NCBI GenBank assembly: GCA_026120185.1
Contig: JANUWF010001190.1
Coordinates: forward strand, 2,046,001 to 2,110,000
DNA length: 64,000 nucleotides
Reading direction: 5' to 3'
Origin: Voacanga thouarsii
Taxonomy: Eukaryota; Streptophyta; Magnoliopsida; Gentianales; Apocynaceae
Below the pieces are notes generated by a model. That model was not told the DNA's origin, ran no database searches, and saw nothing but the letters and a program-made list of their open reading frames with translations. The number at the start of each line of letters is the position of its first letter. The first letter of the stretch is position 1. Positions 10,340 to 22,629 of this stretch are shown here, piece after piece. The position numbers were made by a program, and so were the translations under genes.

Positions 10340-13300
10340 TTATCTGGGATTTCCATCACCACTTTTCAGAACCCAACATGAACCCTTCGTTGATACACAT
10401 ATTTCATTTAAGACCTGCAAATGGTGCAGTAAAAAAGATAGATGAGAACCAAAGCTTGGAAAGGATTTTTTTTTTTTTTTTAATAATTTAGAGAAAAAAC
10501 CAAAAACAATTCCAATGGTTTCTAATGAAGGGAATGTAAAAAAATAATCAAGATTAACGAGTTAATTAATGATGGACCAAGACTAACCAGTAGCATCACA
10601 TTAAACTTTCTAACATCTCACTATTATACTTATAAACCTTACAGCACCATCCCCCATTCCCATATTGGCTTGATTTCTAGCAGCATGCATCTCCTCTCTA
10701 GGGAAACCATGTCTCTTACATCACACCGTTGCTTCTGTTAGTCCTTATAGTAATGATATGACCAAAATCTATGACCAAACTATGTGAACTCGAACACACA
10801 GATTATGTGTTAAGACTCCATTCCCCTTCATTCATTTTAAATGCATCTATACATGAGCAGAAGGTAATTGATGCATGGAGGAGGCTTGGCAGAACTGCAC
10901 AACTTATTACTTCACCAAGAAAGTACGCTTGGCTCAAAATTTAATTAAACATAGAGGGATCTTGTAAATCATAAACACAATAGACCAAACAACAAGAAAT
11001 GAAAAGTGAAAAATAAATGAGGTCTGAATCTCGACATTTCACCTTCTGATATTCAGCCTGGCCAATCTCCTTTCCAAGCTGCAATTTTGCAGCCTCAACT
11101 ATAGAGGCCTTCTTAAGCTTTGCATTTGGTCCTTCAGCAATTAAAAGGTCGATGACAACCTTCCTGAAAAACGGAAACCAATGTGACTCAAGCAGTAGAG
11201 AATGTAAGAGAGAAGAAGAGAAGAGAAGTGCAGTCGGGAATAACCTGAATGCATCACAATCGGGATGGTCAGGAGAAGATTTTGGTACATAAACACCATG
11301 AATATTTATAGCGACTTGACCAATAACAGCCTGAAGTTCCTCCATTGGAGCATCAACACCTTTTGCAGCAGCTACTGCTTCTTTGGAAGCTCCCTTTGGA
11401 CGATAAGTCTGGGAAACTGCCATTTCCCTTAGACGCTGACAAATCTGTTGGAAGCTGTCAGAAGTATACACATGATTCTTAAGTCATTAGCAGAAGATAA
11501 TAGAAAATTCCATGTTTGAGACCAAAACAACACTTATTTGGTGCATAAGGTAGGGGTAAAGGGGATTGACAGAGAGGTACAGTAGCCTCATAGATATTTG
11601 AGTAAGCTTGGTTTCTAAATTGTATCCTTTTTCTGATTATACTGCAGAGAGTACAAAATTCATTGGAATCATATAGGATGCTAATTATTACAGTGAAATG
11701 TGTGTTCGAATCAGGATTTCAACAAAATTCAGTGGAACACCATCTTAAGGCAATAAGTAGAGGGGGCAATAAGTCGAGGGGGCACAGCAAATCCACAAGT
11801 GATTGCAAATTCAATAGAACTCTCAAATTCTTCGTGCTAATTCTCAAAGCAGGACTAAGCAAATCTCATCAATTGAACAATGACAGAAGGTAGAATGGAA
11901 GTAAAGGATCCAAGTAGCTGACCTCAGATGTACAGTATACGGCTTTCTAGACTTGAATTAGGATCCCATTAGTGTTCCTTATTCCTAGTGACAAATATAA
12001 ACTCATTCAAAACCTCTGGACCCCACCCACTTCAGGTACAGTTGAATGGCTTACAGATGTTATTACAAACCTTTTAGATCAAGTCCCATGGCAGCTATAG
12101 GACAAGATAGCAGACTCACTAGTCCAAGATAATCATTACCATTAACTACTGTGCTGTGACTCTGCTTGCAATGCCACTACAATATTAGAAAAGGAATGAA
12201 CTACACTATTTAGAGAATAACATAAGACATTTGACTTGGGAACTGATTAGATACCCAGCATCCTCCCAAAATAGTGAAGTGGGTTGTGAACTTGTAATTT
12301 CCTTGAAATACAATAAAAAGCACACAACTAACGGAAGAAGTGAGAACACTGCTGCAGACTTTATCCTTCATTCATGGTCATCGGATTTTTAAAAGATATC
12401 AAGTATTCAAACCGAGCACTAACCAACAACAAAACAATCAGAGAGTTTTTAGCAACATTAAGCAAAAGGAAAGCAATTTCACCTGCAAACCTTGTGAGAC
12501 TGAAAAATTTTTTGAAGAACTTTTGGTAAAGCATCACGAGTTTCATCTGACATTGGAATCCTTGATGGTCCTCCATTTGAAGATTTTGATGTTTGCTTAC
12601 TTGTTGAACCCTTCAGTGTTGCAGGATTATTTGCGGAAACAGGCTTTGAAGAAGTCTTCAAAGCAGACCTATTTCTTCCTCGGAAAATAAGATCAGTTAT
12701 TTCTTCCTCCTTGCGGTTCCAAGCTTCTTGTTCTTCCTTTACAATGCAAGGATGAAGTTTGATAAACGACATATCAGGAGGCTCCTTAAACTTCCAATCA
12801 CCCAGCGTACGTCTTGGAAAAGCTAATATGTTTAGTACATCTATCACAGCTTTACCAAGTTGAGATTGAGCTGGTAGTTGTGAGTTGACAATGACAGGAC
12901 TCTTGCTAAACAGAAGAAGAACATAATCCCTGGCTAACCCATCCTTTCCTTGACCATACAGTGAACTTTTGGGAACCCACAATCCTTGAACTAATCGGGC
13001 AAGTTTTCGGAGGACTCCTAAAGTGTCTTCAACAGACACATCAGGAGCAAAATTCTTCAAAGCATCAAAACGATGGATTGGTGGCCCCTAGTTAAGGAAC
13101 TCCATAGATTAATCACAATTAAGACATATATGACATTACTACAATTTTAGAATCATGAAAGAAGATACAAAACACATAATCCCAAACAGGACCTTGGCAT
13201 AGCAATCCCTAGAGGTGCATCATCAAAAAATAGAAACAAATTATAGTTGCAACAAATCCTGAAACCAGTAAATCAGTAGTAGAGAACTTCATAATTTCTC

Positions 13301-16300
13301 TTGAATTTTTTGCTGGATGCCGGAACCATAAAGCAGAGATTTATCTACTCATTAATAGATAATTGAAGGGAAATTCCCTAAAGAAAGACTGCCACGTATT
13401 TCTCTTATAGGAAGGACATGGAAATAAGTATCGATGTAATCAAATTGAACCTCGAGATTCGAGCTCGATCCAGCCATTTTTTGGTAAGCTTGTTCAAGAT
13501 CAAGTATGCTTAAGCTTCGAACTTGAGCTCAAGTTCAGTTTGGAATAAATTCTTTCAAGCTTGAAATCCATTTGAAGTTTGCTTACATAAGTATCCAATC
13601 ATAAATGTATCATTCCTAAGGCTGAATCCTAGTGTTGAAAAGCCCGATATCAAGACACTAAATGTCAACAGTATATGAAGAAACCAAAATCTAGTGAAGG
13701 TAATTCAGAAGTGGGGAGTGGTATTTCAATTTGCCATTGCTTGGAGAGAGAAATGGTACACCTGGTAACAGATATAGGAGGAAGGATCCTACTGCCAACA
13801 GGGAGCCAAAAATTATGTATAAAAACAAATGGAAAAAAACTGTGGAGTGCTAATAACAGTAAAAAGAGTGCCAATATCATCTCCCGGAATATATAGCCTA
13901 CAATTCATCACCAAAATGTGCCCATACAAGATGAACAGTTTATTCAGCATAAAATGAATAATCACCATTCAGAGTAAGCAAAGCAACAAACCTTGAGAAG
14001 CAAAGTTCTAATCCGTTCTTCCAGAGGCAACAAAAGCAGATTTCTGAAAAACAAGCAACAAGATGAGGAATAACTCAAAAGCAAGTATAAAAAGTGTCAG
14101 CATAATCTCCCTGTTTTCTCTCTCATTGGTACAAAATGTCAAAACTGACAATTAGTCCATAAAAAATAGATATAGAACTAAGTAATTACCTTATTGAGGG
14201 GTATTTTGATCTGCCATTGTTATTTGATGTGCCAGGACAAAAGGCATTCACATAATCATACCTTCCAGTCATGGAAAAGAAATGCATTTTATGACAAAGT
14301 AAACCAAAGCAAAAAAAAAAAAAAAAACTTGACATTATTCAATCTGGCTTTGAGAATGAGCAGGAAAAATGAGGGGGGGAAAATGTTGTACCTGCTCATT
14401 GAAAACTCCAGAGGAGACTCATTCTGTTCAACCATTTTCTGTAGATATCTAGCTGAAGCATCACTCCTTGTCCCATGGTACTTCAAAGAAATCCAATTCT
14501 GGAAAGAGGAAGGGAAGAGGAAGAAACAAGTAAGTCCACATCAATCACTCCCTCTTGCTGCCTTGTCTTATTTAGGAAGAATTTGGCATGGAGAGGTTGG
14601 AATGGGGGTTTGAAATGCAAAATGGTAAAGAAAATGCATAAGTTTTGAGGTATTAAATCTTTGTTTCAACACTATAAGTAACATATATGTTCATAAAAAT
14701 CTTCAAGAAATAAATAAATAACTGGCTTCTAATACATAAGAATAATTAGACTACCCTAATGACAAATTCCCATCTAGATGAGATATGTTTCATCTTCTAA
14801 ACACAGTTTCATGACAATCGTGAGCATAGGGAATGACTAAGCATGTATGTTGATCAAACTCTAGCATGTAAGTGCAGAATTGTATGCGAGATTTGGCTGA
14901 TAACAACATTAATTCCTTTACCAGAAAAGTCTTAGTTTGACATTCAAACAGAACTGTTGAGCAATCAAGTCTGCTCATGTTTTCTAGAAACCAGTAAACA
15001 ACATCAATGTAAATGTAGGCAGATATGTGGGGGGAGAGGTGGTTAAGGGTATCAACCAGAGGAGTGGAAGTTCACAGAAACCCAAATCTGCTGGCAGGGG
15101 TAGAGAAAAGAAGAAATATGACTCTTTAGATCTCTCACACAGGCCAGGGTAATGAGGAGTTGGCATGAAATATAAGCAAATACTCATTTTAAAGAGAAAT
15201 CAAACAGCCAAAGGCAGGCGCATTTGTCACCGTCCACAAGTTACCAAACTGGGGGTCCTAGAACTAGTAACTTTTTTTCAGTTTGACCTTTCAAATGGAA
15301 GTAACGGAAAATAATGCATGTCAGATCCTGAAAGTTAGTGAACTTCCTCAAGACAAGGCAACAGTGAGAATTGAACTAGATATCTTCTTCTTCTTTCTGT
15401 TTGAAGAACTGAAGTGGAACCCTTTCAGAGGCACTTTTGGATGCTAAATTTCCATGGATGGATCAATAGTGCTATTAGAAAACATGATTTTGATAAAAGG
15501 AGGAAAAATTTTCTGTGCTTTAGAGCTAAGGCCTAACAGCTACTGTAGCCAAGAGTACATTATAACCAATCTCTGATCAAATGCTGAGTAGTTGCTATGG
15601 CTCTATCTTGGTGTTAACAATGCAAAGTGTCAATGCTCCCAAAAGATGCAAAATATTCAAACACTCTTTCCCTTGATATCAGAGATTTGAATCACAAAAC
15701 CATTCCCATTCAAGTCTGCCATCTCATTTGACTCCTTATATACAACTTGTATACAGCTCATTAGCACTTTTCGCATTAAAACCATCATACTGGCAATAAT
15801 ACCCAATATATTGAGCAATTTGAACAGCAAAAGGGGGTTGAATTCAAGGCATATAGCTTTTTCTTATATTGCCTCTTAATCAGTAGATTTATCAGGTATT
15901 AAGCTCCGCTATAAAATTTTCTGCAGATAGCAAAAAACAAACACAGGGACACAAAATTAGAGATCATAAAAAACATGGCATATAACAAGAAAAGCATGTT
16001 CTTCTTTTTTAGAATATAAAAAGTACAAGCAAAATAAGCCACAACAAATTTGCTCCTCGAATCAATAAAACTTCAACAAATAAATGTAATCACCATGCAT
16101 AAACAGTCACCAATCACATGTGTCATTAAAAAATTATTAAAGCCCCAAGCACTTCCCAAGTGATTTCCAAGTTACATAGAACATTAATATATTTTATTTC
16201 CAGGAAGCATATAACAGCCTAGTCGTTAACATTGTTCACAAGGAAGTCTTTTATGTGCGATGATGTTTTCGTAGACTGAAGTACTCAACTTGCATTCTTT

Positions 16301-18672
16301 TGACAAGAGGACAGTGAGAGTTCATTTGAAGAAATAACAAGATGCAAAATTTTCCCAGTAGGGAGGCAACATAAATCAGAACATGGTCAATAATCCACAT
16401 AAAAATTTTCTCAAATAGAAAAGCGTATGATGAAACACATTAAAACTTCTCAGGAACTTTGATTCAGGGCTCAGAATTTAAATGAATGTCATAAAGATGC
16501 AGAATGACAAATGGGCCAGATATTTTGTGAATGAGAAATTAAAGACCAAAAGATTGCTATACCTCTATGGTATCCTTGGTCTGCTCATTGGAAGCACCTG
16601 ATGGCTTATTCTACACAAGTAATCATGAAGCGCGTAATTAAAATCTCAACAAGATAGTAGACAACAAATTCTCTAAGTAACTTATTCAAGCAACAAAAGA
16701 TTGAAGTGGCATGCTCACAACCAGGAAGGCACCGATCCAAACTAATCAAATAATGATGGACTAGAGAAGCAAATGGTAATTCCTAGTAGCAAAAAATATA
16801 TACAATTTATTTGATTTGTTGCGCTACGAATCCAACAACTGGCAGCAGAAAATGAAACTTAGATAGCTCAATAATTGCATCTGTATCAATATTTACATGG
16901 TAATTCAATAAGATCATTTGAATCACTTGGATTCCAATTTCATCGGCAACAGGCGGAAAAGGACAAAGAAGGAAAACCTGTTTCTTTGCTGGCCCAATGG
17001 GTTTTTCATCCTTAAGCTCTTCCTCTTTCACGGCATCTTCAAGATTGGTAGTTGCACTATTCTTCTTTCTTGCACCTTCAGGTTTACCAAGCTGCAACGA
17101 AGGTCGAAGCTGCACAACTGTATGAACAGGGTTGAGGTGAAACTGCATGACAAGAAAGAAGCATTATGTTTTCAAATTATTAAACTAGCCTCACAGCTAC
17201 ATTATGGCCCAACAAGTATAACCAGAGGTAATACAAGTCAAAGCAATTGAAGAGAAACCTTATTGCCAACAAGAATCCCAACAGCAAATCCAGTTGCAAT
17301 TGGAGACTTCGTCGATGACGTAAGAGTCTGCACAGACACCGAAATATTTGTAAGTATCACTAGTAACCTCAATTGGAACATTAATGACAATAACTCAAAC
17401 AAACAGAAGCTTGATTGCGGCAATCTCCTTGAGAAAATTGAACCAAAAGAATTTATAAGACAACAAAGAGAGAAACTGAAAGATGCAAGGGCTAATATTA
17501 CGCTTTATCTTGGTCGTTAAAGGATACATGACCTAATACAGAGCTAACATATCAAATCAGTCTATACTATTAAACAAACATGTTGGTACCATATGAAATA
17601 TGAAAAGATGTTGTTCAGCTTGCAGATTCTGCAATCAGGTTGTATACTATTTTCACTATAATCTATTAGGTCCTATAAATAGAGAAACTCTATAGGGAAA
17701 CACAGCTTCTTTACCATGCTTTGGTTTTCAAAATCAGTAAACTAGAACAAGTTCCCCTTTTGTGACAAGGAACCAGTATTACTCTCGCCCATATACTAGA
17801 ACTCAACCATAATTCCATATACCAGGCCAAACACATAATACAAAATAAAGCAAACCTGCTTTTCCTTTCTAGCTCTAGGATCAGCATCCCGGTCATAATT
17901 CTTGGAATCAACATCAACTGCCAAATCAACCTCTACTTCAGCACTTCCAGGCTTCACCCTCACCTGCAAAGCAAATACATTTCTAGTGACTACAGCACTG
18001 CATAAAATATTATCTCCAATAGTTCTAAACTTCTGTTTCTCAATTGGCAACCGAAAAGCTAAATATCAAGAACAATAACTCAATACGCACCCCTTTGCAT
18101 AGCTCATCCAATTCATACGGTCGCCACAATGGCCTTAATGGATACTGGAATACATAAAGCTGAAATTTGCCCCCAAAAAATTTAGAAAAAACATTTAGTC
18201 AAGGAAAAGCAAAAGCAACACTGTACTACAAAGTGTGTAAATATCGAAGCTTTACTTTAGTGTTAGGATCAATAGCAGGATTGAAGTACACATCAATTTC
18301 TCTCACGACTTCATCTTCTCCATTCTCATTTAACTCCATAGCCTGGTCTTCCAGCACCTCTTCCACGTTTTCAGCCGGCTTAGCATCGACGTCCATCGGA
18401 ACGACGTGGTCTGAAGAGGAGGCTTCGTTTTTAGCCTTCATAGCAGCGAAGGAATTCACCGGCAATGATGGTTTGGAATCTAATTCCTCTTTCTTAGTGA
18501 GGAAAACAGAATCGGATCCCTTGGACTCTTCCAAAACGGTTTCTGATGATACTACCGGTTCTGTTTTAGGTTTGAGTTTGGAGCCCTTGGGGCAGAACCG
18601 AGAGGGACGAGCCGGAGGAGGTTTCGAAGCATCCAGGTCGTCTATGTCTATGCCTATGTCCATGTCCGCCAT
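10340..18672 (-). CDS. RPC5: DNA-directed RNA polymerase III subunit RPC5
   Basis: Thirteen exons with GT/AG borders join into 2118 bp, a 705-aa protein: 18256-18672, 18091-18159, 17856-17963, 17259-17327, 16978-17142, 16563-16610, 14392-14498, 14190-14261, 13992-14043, 12483-13087, 11245-11454, 11043-11163, 10340-10414. The family-typical Sin_N region (exons 1-5) contains VVREIDVYFNPAIDPNTK, YPLRPLWRPYELDELC, RVKPGSAEVEVDL and LNPVHTVVQLRPSL. Later blocks are LKYHGTRSDASARYLQKM, LEERIRTLLLKGPPIHRFDA and a conserved end, STKGSCWVLKSGDGNPR. RPC5 pairs with RPC4 in a TFIIF-like module of Pol III and works in the nucleus on tRNA and 5S transcription. Its length is close to that of plant homologues. 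The intron between exons 6 and 7 is about 2.06 kb. Start: ATG at 18672 opens the acidic MADMDIGIDIDDLD terminus. Confidence 0.93.
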
Positions 18673-19935
18673 TTTTCACAGTCTGCAGCTCTGAAGATGT
18701 GTTGCTTGTTAGCAGTTTCTTCAGAAGCGAAGGTACGGAGTTGGATAGTCTACAGATATTCGTGCACCCAGCGCAGCCGATTGCTGCCGCAGGTGGTGCG
18801 GCCCGTGCGCGAGGGTTTTATTTAGGGTTTAATTACCGCTGATTGCACCTGAGCATTTGTATTAATCTTTTTTAATTGCATCTTATTTTTAAATAATGAT
18901 ATATGCAAAATAATTTGTTCATAAAAATATTTTTTTTTTGGTCGAGGTCTACTTAATTAATATTTATATTTGTTTTACAATTAATCTGATTTGCTTCTTT
19001 TGTTGCTCGAAAATTCCACCTGAGCCAACTCTTATCAGTTTGAAAAATATATATATTTGTATGTACCTTTTTATATGCATAAAAAGATAAATATAAATTA
19101 AATTTAAAGTTTATTGTTTGGTAAATTAAAAATATTTTAAACTACGTAAAATATAATATTATTTATATTTTTTAATAATTTTAAAATTGTTTTTATTTGT
19201 ATATTTACACTTATTTTTTACGCATTTCAAATTGCGAGAGTTTAAAAGATAGAGAAAATATATTTGTTGTAATTATTAATTTATTTAATAAAAATAATAA
19301 ATTATATTTATAAAAATCTTAAAATTGATTGCTTTTTCTTTATATTTTATTATCAAAATTAATAATACTACTGTTAAAAAATCTAATAAATAAAATATAT
19401 ATTTAAAATCTTGACATCATAATCTTTGAAAACAAATTATGAACATAAAAATACTTTAGTTATGAATAATTTTAGAAAACATCGATTCAATTTAGTATTA
19501 ATAAGAATATATATAAATAATTACGTAAAAATAAAAATAATTGATTTGAATATTTATAATTATCGGTCTAATATTAAGAATATTTTTAACAATTTTATGA
19601 TTTATTTATTTAAAAAAATAGTAAAGGCAAAAGAGCTACAATTTGACGAAACAGGCTACTTTCATCCTCTTTATTCACCCACAAAAAGCAGGGGGGAAAA
19701 TTGAAAAGTCCGAGGACTCCATCTTGTTGTCACTGGGCGTGCGCCCATCTGATCAGAGCTCGACTCCATAAGATGGCGGCTATTGACTCGTGCAGCCACA
19801 TTTTGATCTGTACCTCAACGAGACTCAAATCTTCTGTCAAAATCCCGACCGGCGACCACCTTCGGGAGACTATTCATTCTGCACCCTTAAATAAATCTCC
19901 GGACAACGAATTAGCAGATTAAAGAGGCAAAGATA
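18673..19935. promoter_or_regulatory. Divergent intergenic region between RPC5 and the SPT small subunit gene
   Basis: RPC5 reads left from 18672 and the SPT subunit reads right from 19936. The DNA between is very AT-rich at 18850-19640 with no gene. A GC-richer stretch at 19690-19935 is the likely 5' leader of the rightward gene, and 18673-18830 that of RPC5. At about 1.26 kb this is not a compact shared promoter. Confidence 0.5.
19773..19922 (+). other. Upstream ORF (49 aa) in the SPT small subunit leader
   Basis: ATG at 19773 opens MAAIDSCSHILICTSTRLKS and ends at TAA 19920-19922, 13 bp before the main ATG. If the leader is transcribed and unspliced here, this uORF would lower translation of the main 56-aa ORF. 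I cannot judge conservation of the peptide. Confidence 0.35.
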
Positions 19936-20816
19936 ATGAATTGGGTGCAGCGCAAAATCTACCTCTACAATGTCACTTTTGGGCTCTATATGCTCGATTG
20001 GTGGGAGCATTGCCTTTTCAGTATCCTTTTTCTTTGCTCATTTAGCTAATCGTTTACGATCTGAAGATTCTGAACCTGTGCTTGTAAAGTTTGTGCATTT
20101 TGTAAATCAATTTTGATATGGAAGTTTATGGAATATATGATATTGAGATTGGATTTGCTGAAATTTGGATTGCTTAACTCTCTTTGATAGATACTCTGGT
20201 GCTTGTGTTGATGTGGTTTGTGTTCTACAATGGCATTCGATCTCTTTCGGAGTTGGGCAAAAGGTATAAGAAATTCTTGGCTTTCATTTTTCAAGATCAT
20301 GTTTTTACAGCTTCAATTTTAACCCTTTTTTACATACCATTTGGCGTTTCTGTGATTTGTGTTGCTTGTAATTTGTTTTGTGGATGTGTTGTTATAAATC
20401 TGATATCTTTATCCGTTAGAAGTGTGCCCGTAGGACGGTATTCTCCCTCTAGATGCTGTCTTTTTTGGGTGTATTTGTGATTTGTGCTTCAAAATGCACC
20501 TAGAAGCCCCTTAAACTACTCAGTTGTAAGGGGACAGAGGATAATGGAAAAAGGGATAGGGTGAGTGTTTTAGAGAAAGTTTCTGATTTCTTTTAGTGAC
20601 CAGTCACGGCACAGAACATTGTACTACCTAGAACTTCATCAGAAACATGTTCGTAAAAATTTGGGGGCTTTATAGAATGGTTAAATTACTGGTAACCCTT
20701 GGTAGCGTACGTATAAATGTTGATGCCAAAGTAGTAAAATTCCTTACCTTAATTTGAAATAATTGCAGCGCTGATTTATGCCGCTTGTTATTGATAAATG
20801 TCTTCCTTTCCTCAGC

Positions 20817-20905
<89 letters not shown>

Positions 20906-22629
20906 ATGTGTGAATGATGTGTCCGGTGTCATTGCTCTTTTTATGATATTATGTTTCCTGTTACCGATAAATATATCCACTCTCCCTCCTTTGTATTATT
21001 GTCTTGTTTTACAATAGCTTGTGCATAATATGCAAATCTCCACTTTTTCAGTTTGATGCATAAGCTCTTTGTTGGCAGTTGTTTGTTGGATGCATTTTTT
21101 TTTTCTCTCCAAATTAGTGTAGCTTCTACTGTAGTTTTGTGGAGTTCTGTTGTCCCACTACTGATGCAGAACACAAAAGGATCCAAGAATTGGAAAGTTC
21201 TAAGTCAAGCAATTCTACAATCCAGCTTTAGTCTTGGAATTCTGGAGTTCATAGCTGGGAGTATTTAGTTTAATTAAGTTTTGTGAGTCTTTAGAGACGA
21301 GTGTTTAAGTAATTTTACAGGAGTTTTCCTAAAAGTGAGGTCTCCTTTAACAGTTTTGAATTTCTGTTCTAGTTAGGATTCCTAAATTGATTGGTTTTAG
21401 AATCTTACTGTCATAGTTATTATTAATTTAGAATGTAAAGAGTCTAGTCCTAGTTAGTTTTCAAATTGAGTGTTTGAGTCTCCAGGTAGAGGAGGACTCT
21501 AATGTTTATGTATGCCTATCTTATTCAATTAATAAAGAGTCAACAGAATGTTCTCTGTAATCATGGTTGTTTGATGCAATCAAGCCTTAGGTATTGTCCT
21601 AGGTTTGACTTCTAGAGTTTATCCCTGCCTTTTGGTGTGAGGCAAAGAGTTCTCTTTCTTTCTCTTATTCTTATTTTTGGACAGATTTCCTTCGTACATA
21701 AACCTTAACAGATCCTAGGGCATAATTATGGGGCAGTTTTAACGAATTTTCCCTGCATCATCCGGTGAAACTTATGCAATTATATCTATTTTTGAGTTTT
21801 CATGTTATACTTGGACTCAAATATTATACCAGGACCAATGACAAAATAGGAATTGCTAAGATTAAGATCTGAGTTAGGTAAAGACCATTTACTGATGCTC
21901 TGTGTATAAAAACTGCCATTTAGCAATTTCCACTTCTTAAATCTAAAAAAAAAAAAAAATTGTAGATAATTAATTGTTAAAAAGCTATGAGCATAGGGAA
22001 GAATAATCCTTGCTTTTGGGTTAGGAACCCAAAAATGAACAGGAAAAGTGTTCCTGGCAACCTTCAAAGGTAGAATTTGTGGAGTTCAGGAACTGAAGCT
22101 ACTTACGCATCCAATCCCTACCTTGTATATTGTTATCAAAGAAGCACTCGAAGAGTATAGATACTTGTCAATTGCGCCAGAAAATGACTACCACAGATAG
22201 TGTACTTTTCTTAGAGAGATTGACGCTTTATATGTGGTAACTGTGTCTTTCCCTAGATTATCACGGTTACTCTCAGTCTAATACTGTCAGCAATTATAGG
22301 AGTCCTGCATTATGATTATGTGTCTACGTTTACTTGAAATTAACATTAGTTTGTGCTGATAGTAAATTGTGCATTTGATTAAGGATAACAGAATATTTGC
22401 TTAAGAATACTGTGATGAAACTGGACAATAGAAAAAGAAAAAATTTCCAACACTATAATCTGAACTTCCCAGGCTTAAAGATAAGTCGCAAAAGTTTCTA
22501 TAGTCTCAATTAGTTTATTGTAAATTTTCAGAAGTTTTTATGTACTTTTATCGTCTACAATGTGCATAATTCATTTTTGGTATTGTCTATTTATGGTCCA
22601 TCTTTGATCTATGCAGGCAGTTGTGGTGA
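19936..22629 (+). CDS. Serine palmitoyltransferase small subunit (ssSPT)
   Basis: Exons 19936-20020, 20191-20263 and 22617-22629 join to 171 bp, 56 aa plus stop. The start MNWVQRKIYLYNVTFGLYML, then DWWEHCLFN and the hydrophobic TLVLVLMWFVFYNG, are the signature of plant ssSPT proteins, which are also 56 aa. The protein is a single-pass ER membrane subunit that stimulates the LCB1/LCB2 serine palmitoyltransferase, the first step of sphingolipid base synthesis. The last exon codes only the end of an Arg codon plus QLW and TGA. It was chosen because the acceptor (ATGCAG at 22616) keeps phase and gives the family length. If intron 2 were retained, translation would run on past GKR. Exons 1-2 are secure; exon 3 is an inference. 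Confidence 0.88.
20815..20902. repeat. (TA)n(TG)n dinucleotide microsatellite
   Basis: A short TATATA run passes into roughly 35-40 GT/TG units, followed by GAATGATGTGT repeated twice. It lies in intron 2 of the ssSPT gene. Alternating purine-pyrimidine DNA of this length can adopt Z-form and is expected to be length-polymorphic. Confidence 0.95.
21240..21715. repeat. Possible solo LTR or LTR fragment in ssSPT intron 2
   Basis: The composition, a polyadenylation-like AATAAAG near 21534, and the end CTTAACA at about 21705-21712 resemble a plant LTR. I found no clean terminal TG...CA pair with target duplication and no second copy in the window. Confidence 0.25.

Noticed and set aside
10340..18672. 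Coupling of the RPC5 (Pol III) gene with the nearby tRNA gene as a functional unit
   Set aside because: They are 7-16 kb apart with an unrelated gene between them; proximity is most likely chance.
20744..20980. Minus-strand ORF with His-Thr repeats
   Set aside because: It is a translation of the (TG)n microsatellite.
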